DNA of 64,000 bases from Candidatus Sulfotelmatobacter sp. Its GTDB lineage: Bacteria > Acidobacteriota > Terriglobia > Terriglobales > Acidobacteriaceae. The notes below the pieces were generated by a model that made no database searches, had not been told where the DNA came from, and saw nothing but the letters and a program-made list of their open reading frames with translations. How positions within the stretch are numbered: the stretch's first letter is position 1; each line of letters starts with the position of its first letter. The position numbers and the translations under genes were made by a program. The stretch spans positions 204,674 through 268,673 of the forward strand of contig JASHNU010000073.1 of NCBI GenBank assembly GCA_030041475.1, in the 5' to 3' direction. Of the stretch, positions 9,386-17,863 are shown piece after piece.

Positions 9386-9485
9386 TGTCACCCTGAAGCG
9401 ACATGTCTTTCGTCGCTGAAGGATCTGGGTGTGCTCACTGAAACTTGTCATCCTGAGGGCGCCGCTTTTGCGTCCGAAGGATCTG
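9386..9485. repeat. Two direct TGTCAYCCTGA-type repeats
   Basis: Unit 1 begins TGTCACCCTGAAGCGAC (9386) and ends in GAAGGATCTG near 9427. Unit 2 begins TGTCATCCTGAGGGC (9446) and ends in GAAGGATCTG (9476-9485). They match the arms of the element at 6845-6954 and appear to be dispersed non-coding repeats. They sit in the mraZ leader. Confidence 0.8.
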
Positions 9486-9691
9486 CGCGTGCCGCGCGAA
9501 CATTCGCGCGCTGTTTGCGCGAATGTCAAATCGCGCGTTTGGCACGCTTCCTCAATCACAGCGTCAAGGGAGGTAAAAGCAGCGCAAAGGTCAATCAAAC
9601 TCGGGCGATTCGGGCTGTCTATCGTCTTGCTGGGTCGGTTTTCCACCGGCTCCTCGTTTTCAGCTCCTGACTCCCACGGCCCCTACCGGAA

Positions 9692-9746
9692 CCACCATTT
9701 TGTTCCACTTTGTACCACATCTTACCCGTAAGTCGTTTATTGTCAA
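9692..9746 (-). promoter_or_regulatory. mraZ promoter with MraZ-type operator repeats
   Basis: On the minus strand a -35 box TTGACA (9746-9741) and a -10 box TAAGAT (9724-9719) are separated by exactly 16 bp. Immediately downstream are three repeats at a strict 10-bp period, GTGGTACAAA, GTGGAACAAA and ATGGTGGTTC, whose G(T/A)GG cores map to + positions 9718-9715, 9708-9705 and 9698-9695. Repeats of this type and period, overlapping the start site, are how MraZ binds its own promoter in other bacteria. The implied leader to mraZ is about 335 nt. Confidence 0.85.
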
Positions 9747-10041
9747 GCGGAAACTTAACCGCGTCCGTCCCACTCTCGCGCTCATTTCAGAAACTACGAA
9801 GGCTTGTGGTTAACCGATCAGGCGACCACAAGGGATTGCGTTTACGCGATTGGTTCTTTCGCTATTCATTCGCTAAGATTTTTCTTGACCTCGGCCAGCG
9901 GCGCGGAGTTTGTTGTGGAAATCGCGGCTCGGGATTCCCCCTACGCCGAAATGTGGAAGCAGAAATTTCGGATTGGTGTACACTGCCGCGCAGATTCCCG
10001 AGGGTCATTCTTGAATAAACGACATCAGGAGGAGCCCCCTT

Positions 10042-10467
10042 ATGTCTCTTAACAAAGGACGAATCTGGCTGGGCGGTCTTGCCGGCGGCGTGGTGTGGAA
10101 CATCTGGAGCTTTCTGCTGGGCATCTATGTCATCGGAACCGCCCGCTACACCGCCCTGCAAAACGCAGGCATCTTCCTCAAAACTCCGCGCTACCCGTAC
10201 TTCGTCGGGCAATGGATCGTCATTTTGTTCATCCTGGCGATCATCATTGCGCACCTCTACGCATGGACGCGGCAAACGCTAGGCCCGGGCCCCGGTACGG
10301 CTCTACGCATCGGTTTCTGGGTCGGTCTGGTCGCGGGCTTTCCTTTGAATTTCGCGCAAGCGACCTGGTCGGCGGCCGGCCGCGAACTTCCCATGGGTTG
10401 GATGATCGAAATGTGGCTGGGCGCGATTCTGGCTTCGCTAGTGGCAGGGTTCTTCTACAAGGAATAA
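10042..10467 (+). CDS. Four-helix membrane protein, function unknown
   Basis: 141 residues with about four transmembrane segments (roughly 10-28, 52-72, 86-104, 119-138). I do not recognise a functional family. The start ATG is well supported by AGGAGGAG at 10027-10034. It is monocistronic, convergent with the YbjQ-family gene downstream. Confidence 0.8.
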   Translation: MSLNKGRIWLGGLAGGVVWNIWSFLLGIYVIGTARYTALQNAGIFLKTPRYPYFVGQWIVILFILAIIIAHLYAWTRQTLGPGPGTALRIGFWVGLVAGFPLNFAQATWSAAGRELPMGWMIEMWLGAILASLVAGFFYKE

Positions 10468-10495
10468 TCCGGACCGTCAATTCATCGGCTCGGCA

Positions 10496-10858
10496 TCACT
10501 TCGCCGGCTCGACCACCACGGCCGTCCCATACGCCAGCACTTCGGTGACGCCCTGCATGATCTCCGTGGCGTCGTAGCGCGCGCCCACTACGGCGTTCGC
10601 GCCCAGTTCGGCGGCATGCTGCAGCATCAGGTCGAAAGCCTCCTGCCGCGTTTTTTCGCACAGGTTGGTCAGCAGCGTAATGTTGCCGCCCACCAGGGTC
10701 TGCAGTCCGGCACCAATGGTTCCAAAGATCGAGCGTGACCGCACGACGATGCCGCGCACGACTCCAAGCGTGCGCGTTACGCGGAAGCCGTCCAGTTCAA
10801 ACTGCGTCGTCACCATGTTGTGCGACACCATCCTGCCCGCGCTGTACCCGGTTGCCAT
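10496..10858 (-). CDS. YbjQ/UPF0145 family (heavy-metal-binding-like) protein
   Basis: 120 residues, matching the UPF0145/YbjQ family: [20 protein letters not shown] near the N-terminus, then a core with [19 protein letters not shown] and a C-terminal YGTAVVV strand. The family forms pentameric rings related to heavy-metal-binding folds; its cellular role is not established. AAGGA precedes the ATG. No operon partner. Confidence 0.9.
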   Translation of the reverse strand: MATGYSAGRMVSHNMVTTQFELDGFRVTRTLGVVRGIVVRSRSIFGTIGAGLQTLVGGNITLLTNLCEKTRQEAFDLMLQHAAELGANAVVGARYDATEIMQGVTEVLAYGTAVVVEPAK

Positions 10859-10953
10859 GTGTTCCGTCCTTTCTGTGGCTGGTTCGACTCCGCCTCCGCA
10901 CGACTGGTAACTATACCGCGCCTAGTCATTGAAGACGCTGGCTGAAGGCAGCA

Positions 10954-11169
10954 TCACTCCAGTTCTGCGGCGATCACGAACTCTCCCGACGCCTGGTCGT
11001 ACTCCACGCGCAGCACATTCGGCTTGCAGCAGACCTGGCAGTCTTCCACGTAGCGTTGGTGGCCTCCGGCAGACGCATCGACCGAAGTCATATTCCACTC
11101 GCCGCAGCCCGCGCATTGGAAGCCGGCTTCCATCTTCGTTTGTTTCGCTGGAGAGGATACCGCCTGCAC
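10954..11169 (-). CDS. CPXCG-type cysteine-rich zinc-binding small protein
   Basis: Short protein with two cysteine pairs, FQCAGCGEWN and DCQVCCKPN, followed by a VEYDQASGEFVI tail. This matches the CPXCG cysteine-rich family, in which the cysteines would bind one zinc. I chose GTG at 11169 (71 residues) because GGAG (11181-11178) lies 8 nt upstream. An ATG at 11199 has its purine tract touching the start codon, and an ATG at 11133 is also possible. Function unknown. Confidence 0.75.
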   Translation of the reverse strand: MQAVSSPAKQTKMEAGFQCAGCGEWNMTSVDASAGGHQRYVEDCQVCCKPNVLRVEYDQASGEFVIAAELE

Positions 11170-11268
11170 TCTCAAATCTCCTATAATGCCCGATTGCATT
11201 CCTTGTTCGCTTACGCAATTCCCGGCTTCGCGTAATTCCGGTTGTTTCTAATTCCAGGAGGGGCTCTC

Positions 11269-12558
11269 ATGATTTCGCGGCGACGTTTTCTTCAAGTCGG
11301 CGGGGTAACGGCAGGCGCGGCGGCCGTTTCGCAACCGTTGTTTGCCGGCAAGAGCGCCAGCGCAGACGAGGCTTCCCTGCCGCCGTCGCTCGCCCAGCTG
11401 AAGTCGCGCAAGAACGAAGCGGTCCCCATCACCAAGGACGAGCGCCGCGAGCGTCAGGAACGAGCCCGCAAACTCATGGGTGAAAACACGCTCGATGCCA
11501 TCGTGATCATGGAAGGCACGTCATTGCGCTACTTTACCGGCATGCGCTGGTGGGGCGGCGAACGGACATTTGCGTTGGTGCTGCCCGCCAAAGGCGCGTC
11601 GTTCTATGTCTGCCCGGCGTTTGAAGAAGGCCGTGCGCGCGAACAGCTTGCCAATGCGCCGGACGGCGAACAGGCCGACGTCCGCGTGTGGCAGGAAGAT
11701 GAAAGTCCGTACCGGCTCATCGCAGCAGGATTGAAAGATCGCGGCATCGCCGGCGGGAAAATCGGCATCGAGGAAACCATCCGTTTCGTGTTTTCCGATG
11801 GTATGGCCAAAGCCTCGCCGCAAGCCACGTTCGTCAGCGCGACGCCCGTCACTGCCGGCTGCCGCATGATCAAGAGTGCGCACGAAATCGCGCTGATGCG
11901 GTTGGCGTCGCAAGTGACGTTAATGGTCTACGAAGCGGTATACCGTGCATTAAAGGAAGGCATGACGCAGCGCGACGTCGGCGAGCTCATCGAGAAAGCT
12001 TACGGCCGCATGGGCTTTTCCGGCGAGGCCAGCGTGATGGTCGGCGAATACACGTCCTCGCCGCACGGTTCCACCACGCCGCAAGTCATCCGCGAAGGCA
12101 CTGTCATCATGGTTGACGACGGCTGCTCGGTCGAAGGATATCAGTCCGACATCACGCGCACATTCGTGTTAGGCAAGGCGACCGACAAGATGAGGCAGGT
12201 CTTCGACATCGTGCGCCGCGCGCAATCGGCCGCATTAGCGGCGGCTCGTCCCGGAACAGCTTGTGGTTCTGTCGATGATGCTGCCCGCAAAGTTATCACC
12301 GACGCCGGATACGGCCCCGATTACAAATATTTCGCTCACCGGCTGGGCCACGGCCTGGGTATGGACGGCCATGAATGGCCGTACCTGGTTCGCGGGAACC
12401 CTACGAAACTGCTGGCGAACATCACCACCAGCAACGAGCCGGGAATTTACATTCGCGGCGAATTCGGCATCCGCCTCGAAGACGATATGCACGTAACCGA
12501 AGACGGAGCGGAACTGTTCACGCGGCAAAGTCCATCGCTTGAGGAGCCGTTTGCATAG
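11269..12558 (+). CDS. Tat-exported M24 family peptidase (Xaa-Pro aminopeptidase-like)
   Basis: 429 residues from ATG 11269, which has AGGAGGGG at 11256-11263. The N-terminus MISRRRFLQVGG is a twin-arginine signal, so the enzyme should be exported folded. A creatinase-type N-terminal domain (about 55-190) precedes the pita-bread M24 domain, which has the metal-ligand segments VDDGCSVEGYQSDITRTF, HRLGHGLGMDGHEWPY and SNEPGIYI...RLEDDM. It probably cleaves the N-terminal residue before proline in periplasmic peptides. Family placement is firm; the exact substrate is not known. Confidence 0.92.
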   Translation: MISRRRFLQVGGVTAGAAAVSQPLFAGKSASADEASLPPSLAQLKSRKNEAVPITKDERRERQERARKLMGENTLDAIVIMEGTSLRYFTGMRWWGGERTFALVLPAKGASFYVCPAFEEGRAREQLANAPDGEQADVRVWQEDESPYRLIAAGLKDRGIAGGKIGIEETIRFVFSDGMAKASPQATFVSATPVTAGCRMIKSAHEIALMRLASQVTLMVYEAVYRALKEGMTQRDVGELIEKAYGRMGFSGEASVMVGEYTSSPHGSTTPQVIREGTVIMVDDGCSVEGYQSDITRTFVLGKATDKMRQVFDIVRRAQSAALAAARPGTACGSVDDAARKVITDAGYGPDYKYFAHRLGHGLGMDGHEWPYLVRGNPTKLLANITTSNEPGIYIRGEFGIRLEDDMHVTEDGAELFTRQSPSLEEPFA

Positions 12559-12604
12559 CGCGGGAGCCAGGAACGTTAACCGAATGGCGGAAGAAAGGCC
12601 CGTC

Positions 12605-12946
12605 TTAGCTCGGCGAGGAATGGCGCCACTTGGCATGAAACCAGATCAGGATGCCGAGAGAGCAAATCTCCACCGGGCTGGGCGGATAGAGTTGAAGCTG
12701 CCAAGGGCTGACGCGGTCGAAGATCACCTGGTACACGGCCCAGATCGCCCCGCAAGCCACAATCAAAGCACCAAAGCCTTCTTCCCCCCGCGTCCTTACG
12801 GGATGATGAAGAGGATGCTGTTTGTCTTCACGGCCGTGGATCGCCGGATAGGCGACGCGCGGTTGACTGACGTAGCCTTCACGTTCCTCGTCACAGTCCA
12901 TCGCACTGCCCCAAAACGTAGATTCTTGCTGCTTCCAAAATGCCAT
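12605..12946 (-). CDS. Small membrane protein, function unknown
   Basis: About 113 residues from the ATG at 12946 (a TTG at 12958 would add four residues). The N-terminal half is hydrophilic and rich in charged residues. Two hydrophobic segments follow (GALIVACGAIWAVYQVIF and VEICSLGILIWF). No recognised family. It is convergent with the M24 peptidase gene. Confidence 0.55.
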   Translation of the reverse strand: MAFWKQQESTFWGSAMDCDEEREGYVSQPRVAYPAIHGREDKQHPLHHPVRTRGEEGFGALIVACGAIWAVYQVIFDRVSPWQLQLYPPSPVEICSLGILIWFHAKWRHSSPS

Positions 12947-13047
12947 AAAAATGCCCAAGAAGACCCGTTACTTGCGTAACGATCCTTCCGAGTTCGCGCA
13001 GTTGCAGCCGCGGCGATCGCGACAGGTTGACACGGGAAGTTCCGTGG

Positions 13048-13926
13048 CTACCAGCGCAGAGCGCTCAAATACTCGTAGCTCGTCTTGATACTCTCAAACG
13101 GCTGCTTGGGGTGGTCGTGCTCGACGATGTAGTGCTTGATCCCGGCCTTGTCGGACTGCACGAAGATCTTCTTCCAGTCGATGATGCCACTGCCTACCTC
13201 GGTCATGGCGACGGTGTCGCCAAAGTTTTGCGCTCCGCCCGCGGTGACTTGAGGCATGCTCTTCAGGTCCTTCACGTGGACCAGCGGGAATCGCCCGGGA
13301 TAGCGGTCGAAATAGGCGAGTGGATCGCCCCCGCCGGCGGTAATCCAGCACAAATCCATTTCCATTTTCACCAGGTTCGGATCACAGGCCGCCAGCAAGA
13401 AGTCATACGGACGTTTTCCGTTCGCCGGCAGGAATTCGAACCAGTGATTGTGATAGGCGAACTGAATGCCAGCTTTCTGGCTGGCTTCTCCAGCCCGATT
13501 GAAAGTTTCGGCTGCGCGCTTCCAGTCGTCCTCGGTTTTCCGCAGTTCCTCTGGAATCCACGGGTTAACGATGTAGCTTTGCCCGATCGTTTTAGCGGAT
13601 TCGATCTGAACCGGCCATTTGTCCGGCGCAAGCAAGTCGTAATCAACGTGGCAGGAGGGAGACGTAAGACCGTTTTTTTCGAGAGCAGCGCGGACCTGTT
13701 GCGGCGGGCGGCCGAAGTATCCTGCGAATTCCACTTCCTTGTATCCGATGGAAGCGACCTTGGCGAGGGTGCCGTCAAAGTCCCTCTTCATTTTCCCCCG
13801 CACGGTGTAGAGCTGCAGGCCAACTTTCCCAATCTTGTGGTCGTCGGTGGCCCACCCCAATTTCGTGCTTATCAGTGTGGCTGCGCTCAATATGGTTGCG
13901 GTTTCGAGAAATCTACGGCGGTTCAT
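13048..13926 (-). CDS. Tat-exported sugar phosphate isomerase/epimerase-like protein
   Basis: 292 residues from ATG 13926 (MNRRRFLETATILS, a twin-arginine signal). The mature part is an AP-endonuclease-2/xylose-isomerase-like TIM barrel with segments KVGLQLYTVRGKM, YKEVEFAGYFG, AYHNHWFEF, MEMDLCWITAGGGDP and HVKDLK, all typical of secreted sugar isomerase/epimerase relatives common in Acidobacteriota and Planctomycetes. The glutamate, aspartate and histidine metal ligands appear present. Substrate unknown. An upstream TTG at 13941 is less likely to be the start. Confidence 0.88.
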   Translation of the reverse strand: MNRRRFLETATILSAATLISTKLGWATDDHKIGKVGLQLYTVRGKMKRDFDGTLAKVASIGYKEVEFAGYFGRPPQQVRAALEKNGLTSPSCHVDYDLLAPDKWPVQIESAKTIGQSYIVNPWIPEELRKTEDDWKRAAETFNRAGEASQKAGIQFAYHNHWFEFLPANGKRPYDFLLAACDPNLVKMEMDLCWITAGGGDPLAYFDRYPGRFPLVHVKDLKSMPQVTAGGAQNFGDTVAMTEVGSGIIDWKKIFVQSDKAGIKHYIVEHDHPKQPFESIKTSYEYLSALRW

Positions 13927-14024
13927 GGCATGAGAACTCAAACGGGCCTTCCTCCAGTTTCCGAGGCGATCTTCTGCTGATCGAAGTCTAAGTCATGAGC
14001 ATGATACGCAAGCGCAGTCTCAAC

Positions 14025-14567
14025 TCATGGCTTCACCACTTCCAGATTGTTGGTGACGGAAAAAACCCCGGACACGCCATTGGCTCGCAGGTTGACCATA
14101 TTCTTGTCGCCCTCGCTGTCCACGACCCCTTCCAGCGTCACGTGGCCATTCTTGACGATGATATGGATCGCCTTCTGCACACCCAGCGCATACCTTTGCA
14201 GTGGAGGATATCGGTAGATCGCACGGAATAGCCGGCGGCGAAGGCCGTCGTCCATGGGGGATGGGGGAAGCACTTCGATCTGGTTGTCGACGTGTTCGAC
14301 CCCTTCAATATGCTTGACCGCATTCTCGGCGTCCGACCGGGTCACGGGCCGCACGACCTGTCCCAGCAACGTGACGTTGTAGCCGTTCACCTTGTAACTC
14401 ATATTGTCGAACACACCATAGTAAGGAAGCATCAGGATCTCGTGACGCACTTGCTTGATGATGCGCTCCTCGGCCTTGGCGGTGGGTTGATCGCGTTGCG
14501 CTTCCTGGGCACAACATAAAACTCCGAGAGCGAAGACGCTGACGAAACAGAGCACTCGGATTTTCAT
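14025..14567 (-). CDS. Secreted BON-domain protein
   Basis: 180 residues with a Sec signal peptide (MKIRVLCFVSVFALGVLCCA). Two BON domains follow (about 35-105 and 110-178), with the usual VxLxGxV strands NVTLLGQVVRPVTRSDAE and HVTLEGVVDSEGDKNMV. BON domains are thought to bind phospholipid or the cell envelope. The function is probably structural or stress-linked in the periplasm, but this is an inference from the family. Confidence 0.9.
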   Translation of the reverse strand: MKIRVLCFVSVFALGVLCCAQEAQRDQPTAKAEERIIKQVRHEILMLPYYGVFDNMSYKVNGYNVTLLGQVVRPVTRSDAENAVKHIEGVEHVDNQIEVLPPSPMDDGLRRRLFRAIYRYPPLQRYALGVQKAIHIIVKNGHVTLEGVVDSEGDKNMVNLRANGVSGVFSVTNNLEVVKP

Positions 14568-14774
14568 AGACTCTGTCCTCTCTTTGGTAGTCGCGGCGTT
14601 GGTTCAGTTAGTCTACTCCCGCGAAGTACTGAATTTCGACGATGCAAAATGATTAACAGCGGGCAAAGCTCTGGGTGTGGACTGCAGGGAGACGGAGAAC
14701 AGAAATAAATCCGGTGCAGTGAGCCGACTGAGGAGGTTTGACAGTCGCTCGACGGCACCGGACTCAGTGAGAAC

Positions 14775-15386
14775 TTAAGCCGAGACGCTGATTCCGCTGT
14801 TGTTCTGCGCTTGAGACAACGTGTTGTTAAACAAGTTCAGCACGATTTGCTCGTTGCTGTTGGGGTTTACGTTGAACGTAAGTTGCTGCGGGTTCTGACT
14901 CTGCGGGTTGGACGCACTGACCGTGACCTGCTCCGTCCCGTTCGTAGCAGCGTTCAAGTTAATAGTGATCTGCTCGCCGGCCGGCTCGTTGCCCAGGTTC
15001 AAAATTAGTTCCGGCCCACCCGGGTTCGTGCCGGCGCCAGGGCTACCGGGCGCGCCGGTTGTCGACAGCGGCTGAATCGCGGTCGGCCCCTGAAAGGTAG
15101 ACGCCAGTTGGGTGAAGGCCTGTTGCGCATCGGCCAGATTGCCGGATTGCAAAGCCTGGCCAATCGCGTTGAAGTCCTGCTGACGGTTGCTCAGGTAGAA
15201 GGCGTCGCCGTTGGCGAACGGCCCGTTCTGCCCCAGCGTCTGAATCGCGTTATATTCCGTTTGCGCATCGGTGAGATCGCCGGCCTGCAGATCCTGTCCC
15301 AATTGCTGCAGGTCGCTTTTCCGCTGCTGAAAATAGGTTTGCAGTTGCTGGTACAGGGAACTGCTGGAAACCGCTGCCGTTGACAT
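14775..15386 (-). CDS. Repeat-containing hypothetical protein
   Basis: 203 residues, no signal peptide and no membrane helix; AGGAG precedes the ATG. The N-terminal half contains a duplicated helical unit: RKSDLQQLGQDLQAGDLTDAQ (about 22-42) and RQQDFNAIGQALQSGNLADAQ (about 68-88). A Gly/Pro linker (about 108-122) leads to an Asn/Gln-rich beta-type C-terminus. The family is unknown to me. The Gln/Asn-rich composition and lack of Cys suggest an extracellular or assembled protein. Confidence 0.72.
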   Translation of the reverse strand: MSTAAVSSSSLYQQLQTYFQQRKSDLQQLGQDLQAGDLTDAQTEYNAIQTLGQNGPFANGDAFYLSNRQQDFNAIGQALQSGNLADAQQAFTQLASTFQGPTAIQPLSTTGAPGSPGAGTNPGGPELILNLGNEPAGEQITINLNAATNGTEQVTVSASNPQSQNPQQLTFNVNPNSNEQIVLNLFNNTLSQAQNNSGISVSA

Positions 15387-15542
15387 AAGTCGCTCCTAAT
15401 AGGTTCTTTCAGCCAGAGGTCACAGAACCCTCTTGCAATTCGATGACCTGATCGGCAGCGCGAGAAAATACTTTAGAGGGGGACGGTTTACGAGAAATTC
15501 TTAATTCAGCGACGGCCGACACACATCGCCATCAGCACCGTC

Positions 15543-16208
15543 TCACTTTTTCGCGCCGCGAAGGGTGAGCAGGAGTCCCGGTCCACAGTTCATCACGCCT
15601 ATGTCGGAACAATTGCTGAGAATCCAGTCCGCCCCTGCGGCGCGCAACGCCGGCTCCTGATCCGTGGTCGAGAAGGCAATCACTTTACTCCCGGCGGCCT
15701 TGCCCGCGCGGATGCCTGCGGGAACATCCTCCAACACAACGCAATCAGCGGGAAGAAATCCCATACAGGATGCGGCTTTCAGATAGGGCTCGGGATGCGG
15801 CTTTCCTTGCGTCACATCGTCGGCAGTAATCAGCTTCTGCGGTAGCGGAAGCGCGGCAGCCCGCATGCGAACTTGCGCCAGCGCCTGCGTGCACGAGGTT
15901 ACGATCGTCCAGCGATCCGCGGGCAGACTGCACAGCAACTCGAGCGCGCCAGGCAGCGGAACAACGCCCTCCAGGTCCTCGATCTCGCGCCGTTCAACAT
16001 CGCGATTCTCGGCCTCGTGATCGGAGTGCGGAAGAAATTCGCGGACGGTCATGAGGCTGGGACGTCCGTGAGCATGGGCCACGACTTCACGCGGGTTGAA
16101 GCCATGTTCCAGTGCCCAGCGGCGCCACACGCGGGTTACGGCCGGAGTGGAGTCGATGAGCACTCCATCCAGGTCGAATAGCAGGGCGGCACAGTGCAGT
16201 TGAGCCAT
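15543..16208 (-). CDS. HAD-superfamily phosphatase (phosphoglucomutase/glycerol-phosphatase-like)
   Basis: 221 residues. Motif I is LFDLDGVLIDST (nucleophile Asp in DLDGV), motif II the serine/threonine in IVTSCT, motif III the lysine in GKPHPEPYLKAA and motif IV VVLEDVPAGI. The alpha-helical cap between motifs I and II is the subclass I type seen in beta-phosphoglucomutase and yeast-type glycerol-3-phosphatase. It is likely a cytoplasmic sugar- or polyol-phosphate phosphatase; the substrate cannot be read from the sequence. Confidence 0.9.
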   Translation of the reverse strand: MAQLHCAALLFDLDGVLIDSTPAVTRVWRRWALEHGFNPREVVAHAHGRPSLMTVREFLPHSDHEAENRDVERREIEDLEGVVPLPGALELLCSLPADRWTIVTSCTQALAQVRMRAAALPLPQKLITADDVTQGKPHPEPYLKAASCMGFLPADCVVLEDVPAGIRAGKAAGSKVIAFSTTDQEPALRAAGADWILSNCSDIGVMNCGPGLLLTLRGAKK

Positions 16209-16318
16209 CTTGGTTTGACGCTTCGTTTCATTCTAAGGGCAGGCACTCAAGATTTTCCGGGTGATGGCCGATTTAGAACGGTGAGCGTTGATCGAACCTC
16301 CGGCGACTCGGAGAAGAA

Positions 16319-16753
16319 GTGATCGCACTAGAAGTATTCGAACGTAGTGCCAACATGAACACCAATCAGACCGGCAGCTCGCCCATCGCAGAGCGCCTTC
16401 AGAGGGCCACCGAAGAACTGAAGGCCCTGGAGCAACTAATCGTTTCGGGCGACTTTGCTCCGCGCCTTCTCAGCGATTTCCGCAACGCGGTCGACAGCAT
16501 CCGTCAGACCGCGCGGGCAGTCCAAATGTGGGTCGGGCTGCAACAGCAGCAACGCGATCCCTACGCCGCGATCAACCGTTTGTCAGAAGACAGGGTTCGC
16601 CGGGCCACACAAATCGCTAAAGATCTTACGATCGATCTGCAGTCTCTCGAAGTCGATTTCGGTACGGAGGGGTTAGCAGAACTCTTCCAGGCGATTGAGA
16701 TTCTCCACGAGCGTCTCCTGCCGTTGTTCAAATCCGGCGATCACCGGTTTTGA
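16319..16753 (+). CDS. Helical hypothetical protein
   Basis: 144 residues from GTG 16319, which has GGAG (16310-16313) 5 nt before it. An ATG at 16355 lacks a ribosome-binding site. The sequence is nearly all amphipathic helix with charged coiled-coil-like stretches (ERLQRATEELKALEQLI, LSDFRNAVDSIRQTARAVQ). No family recognised. Convergent with the Crp/Fnr gene. Confidence 0.65.
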   Translation: MIALEVFERSANMNTNQTGSSPIAERLQRATEELKALEQLIVSGDFAPRLLSDFRNAVDSIRQTARAVQMWVGLQQQQRDPYAAINRLSEDRVRRATQIAKDLTIDLQSLEVDFGTEGLAELFQAIEILHERLLPLFKSGDHRF

Positions 16754-16907
16754 AGCCGCGGGGAGGAAAACAGGAGGCTTCCAGCGTCTGAATCCCGAGA
16801 TCAGGGAGAAATCGTTCCTTGAGAACACGATCAGCGCGGCGAAGGGAAGTCTCGCCGCGCCAACACGTCTCTTCCTGCTCACCTGACTAGCAACGCAACA
16901 CCCCAAG

Positions 16908-17624
16908 TCAGGACTGAACGATCTTCTCCAGCGCTAACCGGTTGCGAATAACCAGGGTCGACCCTTTCAATGCCAGCAGCTGCTTTTTCTTGAATTCCGA
17001 AAACAGCCTGCTCACCGTTTCCCGCGTGGTGCCGATGATCTCCGCGATCTCCTCGTGAGTCAGCGTCAGCTTGACCTGCGAAGAGCCGTCGGTTTGCGTT
17101 GTTTTGGTCGTCCACGAAAGCAGCAGTTTGGCGAATTTTTCCGAAGGCGAAGTCGCCAGCCCCAGCGTGCGGATCTCCTCATACGCAGTGTAGTAGTTGC
17201 GGCTCAACTGCTCGGCCACGCGCAAGGCCACTTCCCCATGCTCCTTGAGGAACTGCAACAACGAGTCGCGTGGAATAAAGTTGGCTTGCCCCGGCTCCAT
17301 CATCTCTGCCGTCACTTCATACGGGCGGTTGGAGATCACCGCATTCAGACCGAGAACGTCGCCACCCTCGGAAAGTTTCGTGATGATGGTTTTGCCTTCG
17401 CGGGAACTGGTGGAAAGTTTCGCCTTCCCGGTGCAGAGCAGAAAAACTCCGCGCGGTTGCTGCCCTTCGATAAAGAGCATCGCACCCTTGGGATAAACAG
17501 CGGTGGATTTGATTTCATTCAGACGCTGACCGGCGTGAACCGAGAGGTTACAAAAAAGATGTTCCTCCCGCACCGGGCAGGTAAGGCAATTATCAAGAAT
17601 ATTTAGTCCATAAGGAGCGCGCAT
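16908..17624 (-). CDS. Crp/Fnr family transcriptional regulator with N-terminal cysteine cluster
   Basis: 238 residues from ATG 17624 (GGAGG 6 nt upstream). An N-terminal cysteine set C13-x2-C16-x8-C25 plus C64 resembles the cluster ligands of FNR, so a [4Fe-4S] sensor is plausible. The cyclic-nucleotide-fold domain spans about 30-145; the residues CRP uses to bind cAMP are not conserved (VLGLN in place of GELGL). The winged helix has the recognition helix RETVSR (201-206), with Arg-Glu-x3-Arg as in CRP, which predicts binding to TGTGA half-sites. FNR has Val in place of that Arg. Such a palindrome lies about 45 bp upstream of the gene and others precede many redox genes in this window. It probably acts as an oxygen or redox sensor controlling them. 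Confidence 0.92.
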   Translation of the reverse strand: MRAPYGLNILDNCLTCPVREEHLFCNLSVHAGQRLNEIKSTAVYPKGAMLFIEGQQPRGVFLLCTGKAKLSTSSREGKTIITKLSEGGDVLGLNAVISNRPYEVTAEMMEPGQANFIPRDSLLQFLKEHGEVALRVAEQLSRNYYTAYEEIRTLGLATSPSEKFAKLLLSWTTKTTQTDGSSQVKLTLTHEEIAEIIGTTRETVSRLFSEFKKKQLLALKGSTLVIRNRLALEKIVQS

Positions 17625-17666
17625 CACGCACCTCCCTCGCGCTCATTGTAGCATCGGATTTGCGCG

Positions 17667-17682
17667 TGTGATCACCATCACC
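17667..17682. promoter_or_regulatory. CRP-type palindrome between the Crp/Fnr gene and the acyl-CoA synthetase gene
   Basis: TGTGA-TCACCA-TCACC, one mismatch from a perfect dyad, about 45 bp upstream of the regulator gene and about 185 bp upstream of the divergent synthetase. A further half-site TGTGAT lies at 17689. Suits autoregulation. Confidence 0.6.
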
Positions 17683-17863
17683 GACACATGTGATTTGAGC
17701 CCTATACGCGCACAGACAGCTGTAGAAAACTCTGCCATGATGGTGGTTGTGTCGGAGGTTGATCTACTCCGGGAATCAGATCTGTGCGCATTTCCGACTC
17801 ACGGCTCCGCGTTGGGTGAAGATATGCAACAATGGGTGCACTCAGGATTGCCGGAGAATTTTC

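Larger units (their letters stand above)
9376..10041. other. Gene-free region: long leader and promoter of the division cluster
   Basis: This 666-bp stretch holds no credible gene. On the minus strand it holds the mraZ promoter (9692-9746) and a long leader. Within the leader are two TGTCA(T/C)CCTGA repeats (9386-9485) and a perfect 10-bp stem-loop (ACATTCGCGC 9500-9509 with GCGCGAATGT 9517-9526). The right part (9750-10026) faces the membrane protein gene at 10042 and shows nothing I can name except its ribosome-binding site AGGAGGAG (10027-10034). Confidence 0.7.

Noticed and set aside
10880..10915. tRNA T-arm-like GGTTCGACTCC
   Set aside because: No matching acceptor or anticodon stems on either side.
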